Shown piece after piece: positions 46,904 to 56,621 of a stretch of 64,000 nucleotides of DNA. The translations under genes were made by a program, and so were the position numbers. Each line of letters starts with the position of its first letter. Position 1 is the first letter of the stretch. The stretch covers positions 558,001-622,000 of the forward strand of contig CAYMNQ010000001.1 of assembly GCA_964391865.1 (NCBI GenBank), in the 5' to 3' direction. The notes beneath the pieces were generated by a model. It did no database searches. It had not been told where the DNA came from and saw only the letters and a program-made list of their open reading frames with translations. The DNA comes from DASZQL01 sp964391865 (GTDB lineage: Bacteria; Planctomycetota; Phycisphaerae; Phycisphaerales; UBA1924).

Positions 46904-47049
46904 GGTGCCGTGGAACGGCGCTTCGCCGATCCACGCTCCGGTTCTCAACTTCTTCTCCCTCGCCCTTTCGCGCCGCCGAGCCCCGCCGCCGCGTCCCCGC
47001 ATCCCCTACAATCCTCCCCCCTGCTGACCGCAACCGGAGTCCGTGACGC

Positions 47050-48435
<1,386 letters not shown>

Positions 48436-48485
48436 ACCTGAGTTGCACTAAAACTTGAAGCTCGAGTCTTGAAGCCTGAGGCGCG

Positions 48486-49091
48486 GTGAGTCTTCAACCC
48501 GTGCTCATCCCGTGCCACGGCAGGCGGCGGCTCGGGGCCGACTGCAGTGCGGCCGGGTGCAACGGACAATTCGCACTGCAGTCCTCGGTCAGAGCACCGA
48601 CGCCTGCAGTGGCACCATTTCAGCAGTGCCACGCCCCCACCAACTCCTCGCTCAACATGTCGCTGAGACTGGGCCAGCTAAACGTGCTGAACGGCGGCCA
48701 TCAGTCAGCGGAGCGGTGGGCCAGCTACAGCGGCATCGGCAGCCTCGCGGGCGTGACGGAAGAGAGCGCGACCATCACGCGGTCGATCACCACGCAGTTC
48801 TTCGTCGGGAGCAGTCAGCAGCTTCGGCTGATTCTCAGCAGTAACTCCGCCGCCCACGCTCGGGGTGAGCCGGGCCGCTTCCCCATCGCCGACGGCTCGC
48901 TCGGTTTCGCGCTGACGTTCGGCATCACCGTCAGCACGCCGGGCGCCTATGTGGAGTGGAACGGCGCGCCGTGGAGCGGCTCGTGTGACGATTCCGCGCC
49001 GCTCGTGCCAGAGAACCCGGTGCCCGCGCCGAGTGCGGGCGCACTGTTCGGATTGGCGATGCTGGGTGCCGCACGCCGTCGGCGCGGCTGA
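48486..49091 (+). pseudogene. 5'-truncated PEP-CTERM-like secreted protein
   Basis: An open frame of 201 codons from a GTG, with a good PEP-CTERM-like end (VPAPSAGALFGLAMLGAARR, then RRG) but no signal peptide at the start. The middle (LNVLNGGHQSAERWASYSG, FFVGSSQQLRLILSSNSAAH) looks like the strand-rich part of an exported protein. The first codons lie against a GAGTCTTGAAG repeat tract, so the 5' part was probably lost there. A start at ATG 48658 would not restore a signal peptide. Confidence 0.5.
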
Positions 49092-49137
49092 ACCCATCGG
49101 AGCAAGATCGACGTGCCGCCGACCGGCTCTTCGGATC

Positions 49138-49226
49138 ACAGCTGTTCGCGCGCTGAACCCGCCCGCCGCCACACAATCACCGCCGCGATCACGCTCATCA
49201 CCAGCACCAGAAGCATCTTGCCGGGT
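49138..49226 (-). pseudogene. Duplicated C-terminal fragment of the MFS transporter gene
   Basis: On the minus strand this encodes LLVLVMSVIAAVIVWRRA, matching LLVVLMSVIAAVIVWRRA at the end of the MFS transporter (50375-51694). DNA similarity covers about 75-85 bp, 49157-49230 against 50421-50498. No upstream coding continuity with a transporter is seen, so it is a tail remnant. Confidence 0.7.
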
Positions 49227-49465
49227 CTGCCCTGCGTGGCCCCGTCCGAGAAAATTTGCCGCACTCGAAGAATCCGCTTGCCACTCATGGAAATCTGGGG
49301 AACACTGACTGTGTAGCGTCTGTGTCCACATCGCTGCGTCCGGGCGAAGTGTCCCAAAGCGTCCCGGCCTCGGCGAGCATGTGTCAGCGGTGGTCGAATC
49401 GCGTTCTCAATCGAGGGTCTCGCTCCGCGAGCGAGATGCACCCTGCCATTCACCGGAGGTACACA
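49227..49465. other. Gap between the MFS tail remnant and the next secreted protein
   Basis: About 240 bp with no convincing gene. An upstream extension of the following frame is open to 49256 but lacks coding features. It probably holds the promoter of the gene at 49466. Confidence 0.4.
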
Positions 49466-50329
49466 ATGCTCCGATCGATTCTTGCGCCCGCGTTGCTCGT
49501 GCTCAGCGTTTCGGCGTACGCCGCGGCGGATTTCGTGTCTGTCTCTCAGACCCGGAGGTTGGAATCCAGCCTTAATATCCGGCAAAACTTCTCCGTCGGA
49601 CCGTGGTCCGTGTCCACTGGGTCGCCCGCGGAACGCATCTACGGAATACACGAGTCCACGATCGCGCCCGGCTCGATCGACCTCAACTGCTCCGCGACTT
49701 GTGGGTCTTCGTTCCTCATGGGACTGTGGAGAGGGGAGATCGTTCGCAGTTCGTTGGTCTCCGACTTTACTGTGAACGAGCCGTCCATCTATCGCATGCA
49801 AGCAACACCGACAGGCGACCTGTTTGTTTCGCGAGTGAACCTGCTATCACTCACCGCAGGCATGGACGTGTTCTTCAATACATTCGCTGCCCAAGGCATC
49901 ATCCCGCCGGGAACCTATAGACTCACGATCAACTTTGAAGTCCGCGGCCAGACTGGCGGCTCCTTGCAGCCTCCCCCGCTGACAGGTGCGTTCATCGTCG
50001 ACTTTGATGTCGAACCCGTCCCCGTTGAAGCATGTTGTTTCGCCAACGGCACCTGCCAGGACATGCACAGCAACATGTGCGTGGACTTGGGCGGAACCTC
50101 GGCCGGCGCCGGCAGCACATGCGCGACGCTCGACTGCAGTGCCTTCTGCGCGGGCGACGCCGACGGCGATGGTGCCGTGGGGCTGAGCGATCTTGCCACA
50201 CTCATTGTGCATTGGAATCAGTTCGTTCCGGGGCAGGCACCGGACAACATCGACTTGGACCGCAGCACCATCATCGGGCTGGGAGACGTGGCAATCGCGA
50301 TCGAAAACTGGGGCGAGGTGTGCCCATAA
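49466..50329 (+). CDS. Secreted protein with one CC repeat and dockerin-like end
   Basis: A 287-residue exported protein. The signal peptide spans about 1-20 (cleavage near AYA-A). The body (about 21-185) is strand-rich and unrecognised. One cysteine-rich repeat of the ACCFANGTCQD type (about 190-228) links it to the families at 21841 and 23536. A dockerin-like pair follows: GDADGDGAVGLSDLATLIVH and DLDRSTIIGLGDVAIAIENW. A GGAGGT ribosome site at 49455-49460 fixes the start. Confidence 0.85.
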   Translation: MLRSILAPALLVLSVSAYAAADFVSVSQTRRLESSLNIRQNFSVGPWSVSTGSPAERIYGIHESTIAPGSIDLNCSATCGSSFLMGLWRGEIVRSSLVSDFTVNEPSIYRMQATPTGDLFVSRVNLLSLTAGMDVFFNTFAAQGIIPPGTYRLTINFEVRGQTGGSLQPPPLTGAFIVDFDVEPVPVEACCFANGTCQDMHSNMCVDLGGTSAGAGSTCATLDCSAFCAGDADGDGAVGLSDLATLIVHWNQFVPGQAPDNIDLDRSTIIGLGDVAIAIENWGEVCP

Positions 50330-50374
50330 GACTTCGGCGCGCCTCGCGGCGGGTGGCGTGGTTCCGTTCTCGGA

Positions 50375-51694
50375 TCAGTGCTCGTTGCGCGTGGACGGTT
50401 CGTGTTGCGACGTTGAACCCACCGCCCGCCGCCAGACGATCACCGCCGCGATCACGCTCATCAAAACCACCAGCAGAAGCGTGCCGAGGTTGATCTGCCC
50501 CTGCTCGGTGAGCGACGTGATTTTCTGAATCGGCAGCGACGCGAGCACCCCCGCCGACGCCAGCGTCGCCGCCCCCACGCCCGCGATCGGGCCGGCGGTG
50601 TACCCCAGCCCGATCAGCGCCTCGTGCTTCCCGCCCGCGTCGACGGCCGCCGATCCCACTTCCATCGCGTAATAGAACGCGCCGGAGTAAATCGCGCCCA
50701 TCCCCAGCCCGAAGAGCACCATCCCCAGCGCCATCACCGCCGCGCTCGGCGCCAGCATGCACACCGTGAAGCCGATCATCAGCAGCACGCCCGACCACAC
50801 GAGCGCGCTGCGCTTCCCGTGCCACCCGCCCCACGCGCCCATCGCGAAGAACATGCACACGCGGCTCGCCATCCACACGCTCGTCAGCAGCGCGTTCGCC
50901 GCTGATCCTTCAACGATCCCCAGTTCCACCATCCGCGTCGGCAGCAGCGGGTTCAGCGCCGAATACACGATGTAGCTCATCACCAGCATCGTGCGGAAGC
51001 ACACCAGCAGCATCCTGAACCGCTCGACCAGTTCGCGCGAGAGTTCCGGATCGTCGCCGTGCGCGTGCGAGCCCGGCTCGCGCGGCAGGGCCATCGTCAG
51101 CGGCACGCACACCAAGTGCGACACCCCCATCGCCGCGATCAGCCACAGCGGCTGATCCGGAGAGGCCGGGGGGTCTGATTTCATGAAGGGCGAGATCGCC
51201 CAGAATGTGAGCACCTGAGACGACGCCCAACTGAGGTTGAACGCGCTCGACGCTTTGCGCAGCGATTCGCCGCTGCGCCCCGCCGAGAAGAAACTCTCGA
51301 TCACGGGCCACAGCCAACCGGTCACGGGCGAGTACACGCCGACGAGCACCCAGATCGCCCACCGGTCCTTCGCCACGACCGGCAGCAGGCACAGCGCGAA
51401 GAGCGCAAGCTGGATCAGCATCAGCAGCGAGCGCGTCGACATTGCGCGCCCCGGCCCCGCGAACAATCTCGACCCCATCCCCGCCGTCATCGCGCCGGCG
51501 ATGTACGTCACGCCCTGCAGCAGCCCCAGCAGCAAACTCTCGGTCGCGGTGAACCCGAAGCGCGACTTCGCGATGAAATACACGGCGATCAGCGCCGTCG
51601 CCGCCCCGAGGTTGTTGATCCATGTGATCGTGAACGTCGCCCAGATCGGCGATCTCCCCCCCGCAGCCAGCATCCGCCGATCAGCGTCCGACAT
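50375..51694 (-). CDS. Major facilitator superfamily transporter
   Basis: A 439-residue polytopic membrane protein with about 12 hydrophobic helices and the MFS layout of two six-helix halves separated by a charged loop (about 210-235, HAHGDDPELSRELVERF). A GWHGKR-type loop 8-9 motif is visible. The substrate is not identifiable. The N-terminal region LGAATALIAVYFIAKSRFGF resembles the first helix of sugar/drug carriers. It converges on the secreted protein gene with 45 bp between; its last ~25 codons are duplicated at 49138-49226. Confidence 0.85.
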   Translation of the reverse strand: MSDADRRMLAAGGRSPIWATFTITWINNLGAATALIAVYFIAKSRFGFTATESLLLGLLQGVTYIAGAMTAGMGSRLFAGPGRAMSTRSLLMLIQLALFALCLLPVVAKDRWAIWVLVGVYSPVTGWLWPVIESFFSAGRSGESLRKASSAFNLSWASSQVLTFWAISPFMKSDPPASPDQPLWLIAAMGVSHLVCVPLTMALPREPGSHAHGDDPELSRELVERFRMLLVCFRTMLVMSYIVYSALNPLLPTRMVELGIVEGSAANALLTSVWMASRVCMFFAMGAWGGWHGKRSALVWSGVLLMIGFTVCMLAPSAAVMALGMVLFGLGMGAIYSGAFYYAMEVGSAAVDAGGKHEALIGLGYTAGPIAGVGAATLASAGVLASLPIQKITSLTEQGQINLGTLLLVVLMSVIAAVIVWRRAVGSTSQHEPSTRNEH

Positions 51695-51844
51695 CCGTGC
51701 CTGGTCTTCCTGCTCCCCGATCTCGTGGGACTGGCGTCCCGCCCGTCATTCCTCAACCTACTCATCTACCCGCATTGAACTTCCGCGCCGCCGATCGTAC
51801 CATTCCCCGCAGATCACCCGCGCCGGCACAGCCTGGCGCGCGTC

Positions 51845-51918
51845 GTCCACGTAGCTCAATTGGATAGAGCGTCGGCCTCCGAAGCCGAAGGTTGAAGGTT
51901 CGACTCCTTCCGTGGACG
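51845..51918 (+). tRNA. tRNA-Arg (anticodon CCG)
   Basis: A 74-nt cloverleaf: acceptor GTCCACG (51845-51851) with CGTGGAC (51911-51917), discriminator G. The anticodon stem TCGGC/GCCGA surrounds loop CTCCGAA, anticodon CCG at 51879-51881, reading CGG. T arm GAAGG/CCTTC with loop TTCGACT. It ends 2 bp before the pssA stop codon on the opposite strand. Confidence 0.95.
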
Positions 51919-51920
51919 CT

Positions 51921-52766
51921 TTACGCGCGCCCGGCGTCTTCGCCCGCGGCGGCACCCGATGGCACCCGCTGCACCCCGCCGCGCGCCACCATCCGCCGGT
52001 GGCTCATGATCGACACCGGCAGCGTCATCAGGTACGCACCCGCCATCATCGCCCCCGTCAGCCACACATCCTTGATCGCCGACACCACCAGCACGCCGAG
52101 CAGCGCCATCAGCGGCACGACCAGCGGGCGCAGAATCCTGATCTTCTTGAACGAGTACATGGGCATGCGGCTAATCATCAGCCCCGCGATCAGGAACGTG
52201 TATAGAATCACGAGCCACCACGCGGTGATAAACGGACCGCCGTTCCACGTCGTCAGGTGCTTGCTCTCGTGCAGCATGACGGGCAGCAGCACCGCCGCCG
52301 CCGCCGCAGGGCTGGGCATGCCCACGAAGAACTTCACCGCCAGCGGGCTGGGCTTCGTCACGGGCGCATCCGTCCGCGGCACGTTCGCCGCCGCCGTGAA
52401 CCGCGCCAGTCGCAGCGCCGCGCACAGCACATACGTGATCACCGCCGCGAGGCCCGCCGAGTCCTCCCGCTTCAACATCCACTGATACAACAGCATCGCC
52501 GGCGCCACGCCGAACGAAAGAAAATCAGACAGCGAATCCAGCACCGCGCCGAAGCGGCTCGTCACCCGCAGCAGCCGCGCCATCCGCCCGTCCAGCCCGT
52601 CGAACACCATCGCGAGCAGCACAGCGAAGAGCGCGCGGTCCCAATCCTCGCGGATTGAAAAATGCAGCGACGCCATCCCGCAGCACAGCGCCAGCGACGT
52701 CAGCATGTTCGGCACAAGCTGCCGCAGCGGGATCTCAGATTTGCTGCTCGGGTAACGGATAAACAT
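51921..52766 (-). CDS. pssA: CDP-diacylglycerol-serine O-phosphatidyltransferase
   Basis: A 281-residue membrane enzyme making phosphatidylserine. The CDP-alcohol phosphotransferase signature D-G-x2-A-R-x8-G-x3-D-x3-D is exact: Asp59, Gly60, Ala63, Arg64, Gly73, Asp77 and Asp81. Six or more hydrophobic helices cover the rest. It lies 83 bp downstream of psd on the same strand, and the two give phosphatidylethanolamine. A 23-nt palindromic repeat (52798-52820) occupies the gap. The C-terminal ~30 residues are alanine-rich and variable. Confidence 0.92.
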   Translation of the reverse strand: MFIRYPSSKSEIPLRQLVPNMLTSLALCCGMASLHFSIREDWDRALFAVLLAMVFDGLDGRMARLLRVTSRFGAVLDSLSDFLSFGVAPAMLLYQWMLKREDSAGLAAVITYVLCAALRLARFTAAANVPRTDAPVTKPSPLAVKFFVGMPSPAAAAAVLLPVMLHESKHLTTWNGGPFITAWWLVILYTFLIAGLMISRMPMYSFKKIRILRPLVVPLMALLGVLVVSAIKDVWLTGAMMAGAYLMTLPVSIMSHRRMVARGGVQRVPSGAAAGEDAGRA

Positions 52767-52797
52767 GAATCTGCTTCGCCTTCAACTCCCCAACCAA

Positions 52798-52820
52798 GTG
52801 GCACGGGCGTCCCGCCCGTG
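52798..52820 (+). repeat. GTGGCACGGGCGTCCCGCCC palindrome between psd and pssA
   Basis: Identical over 23 nt to the copy inside sucB at 47333-47355, with flanking similarity (CAACC-AGTGG before, CTCCT after). A related form, GGGACTGGCGTCCCGCCCGT, lies at about 51728-51747. Confidence 0.85.
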
Positions 52821-52849
52821 TCTCCTCAACCTCTGTCATTTTTTCTCGT

Positions 52850-53632
52850 TTAGTTTGCTTTGCACTCCGTCCCCGGCTTCCCCTCCAGCTCCTGCTTCGC
52901 CGTCACCCCCGCGCCGACCCGCGCGAGAATCGTCTCCCCCGCCACGCTCTTCTCGCCCACCTTCACCGCCGATTCCACCCCCGGCGGCAGGTATACATCG
53001 ACACGCGACCCGAATCGGATCAGCCCGATGCGCTCGCCCGCGCTCACCCGCGCGCCGGGCTTCGCTTTGCACACGATCCGCCGCGCAACCAGCCCCGCGA
53101 TCTGCACGAAGGCGATCGCCCGCCCATCCGCCAATTCAAGCCGGTACCCGCACCGCTCGTTGAACTCGCTCGCTTTGTCCAGCGAGGCGTTGAAGAACTT
53201 GCCGGGCCGGTACTCAACGCGCGAGATCACGCCCGCCATCGGCGCACGGTTCACATGCACGTTGAAGATGTTCATGAAGATCGACACCCGCGTCATGCCG
53301 CGCGCGACGTCATCCGAAAACCCCAATTCCGTCGGCGGCTTCACCAAACCCACCGACACCACCACGCCGTCCGCCGGGCTGACGACCGCGCCCGCTTCCA
53401 GAGGAACCCGGCGCGCGGGATCACGGAAAAACCACACGGCCCACGCCGTCACGATCAGCCCCACCACGCCGATCGCCGCGCCAAGCTCCGCACGCACCCA
53501 CCACGCCCCTGCCGCGAGCAGCGCGAAACCGACCGCAATCCCAGCGATGATGATCCACCCCTCGCGCGCGATGATCGGCGCCGGCGCATCGCGCCCGCCC
53601 GCCGCGCGTTGAGTTGAGGAAGCACCCGTCAT
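52850..53632 (-). CDS. psd: Phosphatidylserine decarboxylase, short type
   Basis: A 260-residue pyruvoyl-dependent enzyme converting phosphatidylserine to phosphatidylethanolamine. After two membrane helices (about 24-70) the fold shows PADGVVVSV, IFMNIFNVHVNRAP with the conserved histidine, and the autocleavage site G-S in RFGSRVDVYLP (about 207), giving the pyruvoyl group. The short form of this kind is common in planctomycetes and archaea. The start at 53632 is the first Met in the homologous region. pssA follows. Confidence 0.93.
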   Translation of the reverse strand: MTGASSTQRAAGGRDAPAPIIAREGWIIIAGIAVGFALLAAGAWWVRAELGAAIGVVGLIVTAWAVWFFRDPARRVPLEAGAVVSPADGVVVSVGLVKPPTELGFSDDVARGMTRVSIFMNIFNVHVNRAPMAGVISRVEYRPGKFFNASLDKASEFNERCGYRLELADGRAIAFVQIAGLVARRIVCKAKPGARVSAGERIGLIRFGSRVDVYLPPGVESAVKVGEKSVAGETILARVGAGVTAKQELEGKPGTECKAN

Positions 53633-53876
53633 TCTTGCACAATCGTAGCAGACGCGAGTACCCGGGCTTGCGCCGTTATCCGGATGCTTCAGACCGCTCG
53701 TCTTGCCTCGGCAGCGCGTGTGCTGCCGCAGCCGCGGATTCCTCCGGGCGGTGATCGTCGTTGATCGGGGAATCGCCAAAGCTTGTTGAAGCGATCCTCC
53801 ACGTGCCGCCCGTCCGGTAGCATCCGCCAGCGTATCGCCAACGTTCACCTTTTCTGAATCGACGAGGAGTCATCTC

Positions 53877-54263
53877 ATGACGCGCGTTCCATCCGGGACC
53901 GAGGTCGCTCGGCCCTTCGTGCCCTCCAAGGACCTTGAGGTATCGAAGCGCTTCTACATCAAGCTCGGCTTTGAGATCGTTCTCGACGCGGATGAGGTCG
54001 CGATCTTCAGGATCGGCGCGAGCAGCTTCCTTCTGAATCGGTTCGATCAGGCCGAGAATTTCATGATGCAGCTCATGGTGGACGACCTCGATGCGTGGTG
54101 GGCCCGGATCGAGGCTCTGGGCCTGAAGAGTGAGTTCGGAGTGCCGGAGCCGCGCCCTCCGAAACTGCAACCCTGGGGTCTGCGCGTTGCGTATGTGGTT
54201 GACCCTTCGGGCGTCCTCTGGCACGTGGCGCAACGGCGTCCGTCCACGCCGCATGATGCTTGA
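53877..54263 (+). CDS. VOC (glyoxalase/bleomycin-resistance) superfamily protein
   Basis: A 128-residue protein with one vicinal-oxygen-chelate module pair: ARPFVPSKDLEVSKRFYIKL, the strand FEIVLDADEVAIFRIG, MQLMVDDLDAWWARIEAL and the final WGLRVAYVVDPSGVLWHVAQ. Metal ligands of a working glyoxalase are not all evident, so an enzymatic role is unsure. A GAGGAG ribosome site precedes the ATG. Confidence 0.85.
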   Translation: MTRVPSGTEVARPFVPSKDLEVSKRFYIKLGFEIVLDADEVAIFRIGASSFLLNRFDQAENFMMQLMVDDLDAWWARIEALGLKSEFGVPEPRPPKLQPWGLRVAYVVDPSGVLWHVAQRRPSTPHDA

Positions 54264-54381
54264 AGTTGTCTTGGCAGCAAACGGCACCGACAGGGCTCTC
54301 ACGGCTTCAGACCATCAACAAGTGTTCTATTGGCGTCCGGTCACCAGAGCATCCGCCTCGCACCACGCCCAAAATCGCGCA

Positions 54382-54423
54382 CAAAAACGCAAGCCGCGGC
54401 GCACACAGGGCACGCCGCGGCTT
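54382..54423 (-). terminator. intrinsic terminator of PEP-CTERM-like gene 1
   Basis: An 11-bp stem, AAGCCGCGGCG (54391-54401) with CGCCGCGGCTT (54413-54423), has an 11-nt loop. On the minus strand it is followed by GCGTTTTTG. Confidence 0.8.
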
Positions 54424-54503
54424 GTCCACTCCGGCCGTCCGCGCCCGCATGGCGTCCGGGCGCGCGGCTCAGGAGGCGCGAGGGAAATGGACTCTCTGCC
54501 GGC

Positions 54504-55205
54504 TTACCGCCGACGACGGCGCGCTCCGCACAGCGCCGCGCCCAGCATCACGGCCGCCGCGCCCGGCGCGGGGACGTTCGTGGGCGTCGCCGTGAACAGC
54601 CAGTCGCTCGAATCGTGATGCACCGTCTTGTCCGGCCCATGGTTGATCCAGCCCCAGCCGGAGATCCCCGCGTGCCCGCGATGCCCGGCGTCGCTGTCCT
54701 CATCACCAAGCCGGAACGAGTACGGGAACCCGCCGCGGTAGTCGTGCAGATCGATCGTGTCGCCCAGCGGCGTCTGGATCGTCCCGGTGTTCGCGTAATT
54801 CGTCGTGTCGACAATCAAATCATCATCGCCCGGCGCGCCCTGCACGCCGATGCTGTACGTGAAATCGATCGTGTACATCCCGAGGTACGAGTCGGCCGCG
54901 TGCGCGCCGCCCGTGTCTCGCCCGCCGCGCGCCACGCCGTGGATGTGGATCGTCGTCGCCGACACCTCCATGAACACCGCCGACATCGGGTGATCGAAGT
55001 CGAAGGTGAAAATGTCGCGCCCGCTCGTCTCGTTGTACAGCTCATCAAGCCGCAGCCCGTACAGCGGCGGACGCGCCGCGCCGTCCGGATGATTGTTGAG
55101 GCCGTACGTGCCCGGGTTGATCATCGCGCCGCTCGCGGCGGCACCGATCACCAGCAAGCCGGCCGCAGCAGCGACCGCTCGCGCGGAACAAATTCGCAAT
55201 GTCAT
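54504..55205 (-). CDS. PEP-CTERM-like exported protein, paralogue 1
   Basis: A 233-residue exported protein. A signal peptide occupies about 1-26 (cleavage near ASGA). The body has GLRLDELYNETSGRDIFTFD, EVSATTIHIHGVARGGRDTG, a DSYLGMYTIDF strand and SDAGHRGHAGISGWGWINHG. The end, VPAPGAAAVMLGAALCGARR with further arginines, is a PEP-CTERM-like sorting tail (motif, helix, basic cluster). It is strongly similar to the gene at 55492. Function unknown. The start at 55205 is the Met before the signal peptide. Confidence 0.85.
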   Translation of the reverse strand: MTLRICSARAVAAAAGLLVIGAAASGAMINPGTYGLNNHPDGAARPPLYGLRLDELYNETSGRDIFTFDFDHPMSAVFMEVSATTIHIHGVARGGRDTGGAHAADSYLGMYTIDFTYSIGVQGAPGDDDLIVDTTNYANTGTIQTPLGDTIDLHDYRGGFPYSFRLGDEDSDAGHRGHAGISGWGWINHGPDKTVHHDSSDWLFTATPTNVPAPGAAAVMLGAALCGARRRRR

Positions 55206-55416
55206 GACTCTGTCCCTCTGCTTCAAACTGAGACCGCACGCCCGGAGCCGCACAACTCGCCCGAGCACCGATCTCGACGTGTTTCCTGACTCACACCATG
55301 CGCACGGCGGGCGTGAAGGCAATACGGACGAAGCAAGTTCGCATCACGTTCGCATTATGAGACGACACTTTTCTCAGCCGCGCCGGATTCTCGGACGGCA
55401 ACACCGCATGAGTCCG

Positions 55417-55452
55417 AAAAGAAAACACCCGCGCCCAATCGGCGCGGGTGTT
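55417..55452 (-). terminator. intrinsic terminator of PEP-CTERM-like gene 2
   Basis: A 12-bp stem, AACACCCGCGCC (55424-55435) with GGCGCGGGTGTT (55441-55452), has a 5-nt loop and a TTTTC run on the minus strand. Confidence 0.85.
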
Positions 55453-55491
55453 CAGTGATCTCGTCACCGCTCAAGGCTCAGGTCTCAAGTC

Positions 55492-56190
55492 TCAACGCTC
55501 ACGCCGCCGGCGCATCATCATCGCGCCGCCCACCAGCGCCATCGCGCCAGCGCCGGGCGTCGGCACCAGCGTCGCCGTGAACAGCCAGTCGCTCGCCGGG
55601 AAGTGAACCGTCTTGTCCGACCCGTGGTTGATCCAGCCCCAGCCCGAGATCCCCGCGAAGCCGCGGTGACCCGCGTCGTTGTCCTCATCGCCCAAGCGGA
55701 ACGAGAAGCCCTGATCGCCGCGGTAGTCGTACATCGAGATCGTGTCGCCCAAAGGCGTCATGATCGTGCCCGTGTTCGCGTAGTTCGCCGTGTCCACCCA
55801 CACATCATCATCGCCCGGCACGCTCTGCACGCCGGTGCTGAAGACGAAGTCGAAGGTGTACATACCGAGATACGAGTCCATCGCGTGCACCGCGCCGATG
55901 TCGCGACCGCCGCGCGCCGATCCGTAGATGTGGATCGTCGTCGCGGTCACTTCCATGAACACGCTCGACGACGGATGATCGAAATCCATCGTGAAGATGT
56001 CGTGCCCGCTCGTCTCGTTGTACAGCTCATCCAGCCGCAGACCATACGGCGGCGGGTTCGAAGACCCGTCCGGATGGTTGTGCAGCTCGTACGTCCCCGG
56101 AACGATCATCGCGCCCTGCGCCGCGCCGGCAAGAACAACCACCAGCGCCCCGCTGAAGCGGGCGATAGACACACACACATTGAACGACAT
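55492..56190 (-). CDS. PEP-CTERM-like exported protein, paralogue 2
   Basis: A 232-residue paralogue of the gene at 54504 along its whole length (GLRLDELYNETSGHDIFTMD, ARGGRDIG, DAGHRGFAGISGWGWINHG). The signal peptide spans about 1-27. The tail VPTPGAGAMALVGGAMMMRR is PEP-CTERM-like. Met at 56190 follows GGGGA within a short leader; a Met 7 codons earlier (56211) is an alternative. Each copy has its own terminator, so they are independently transcribed. Confidence 0.85.
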   Translation of the reverse strand: MSFNVCVSIARFSGALVVVLAGAAQGAMIVPGTYELHNHPDGSSNPPPYGLRLDELYNETSGHDIFTMDFDHPSSSVFMEVTATTIHIYGSARGGRDIGAVHAMDSYLGMYTFDFVFSTGVQSVPGDDDVWVDTANYANTGTIMTPLGDTISMYDYRGDQGFSFRLGDEDNDAGHRGFAGISGWGWINHGSDKTVHFPASDWLFTATLVPTPGAGAMALVGGAMMMRRRRER

Positions 56191-56621
56191 GTCAAAATTC
56201 CCCTGATGCAAACCGCCCGCCCGGCTCTCGACACATACGGAGCGCGGAAGAGGCGTAACGTATTTCCCGTCTCAATATGCCGTGTGCCAATAATACGGTC
56301 AACCGATTTCAGTCAGATCATCGTGGCTTTTATGAACCATTTTCTGGCGGCGACACACTGGGAATTCTGGGCAGTCCAGTTCGACCATTCGCGGCGATCG
56401 CACGCCGCGCGACAACTCGCTCGCCCCGTCCCAGACCGCCCCTCTACGCCCAGCCGCAATCCCGCCCGCCGCGGCCGCGCTTCTCTCCGCCACACCGTCA
56501 AAAACGCGTCACGCATCATTCCACCTCAGCCCGCCCCCGCGCCCGCTATCATGCTCCATCACGCCGCGCGATCACCGCGCTCACCACAGCCCCGTTCGGA
56601 CTCCGTTCAGCCACCCCACGC
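56191..56621. other. Divergent promoter region of PEP-CTERM-like gene 2 and lepA
   Basis: About 430 bp without a convincing gene. The lepA frame is open upstream to 56277 but homology to LepA begins only at 56622. The first 120 bp are less GC-rich (TATTTCCCG, CAATAATACGG near 56260-56300), which suggests promoter DNA. Confidence 0.45.

Noticed and set aside
51921..53632. tRNA-Arg as the attachment site of an integrated element
   Set aside because: No integrase nearby and no duplicated tRNA 3' end was seen downstream.
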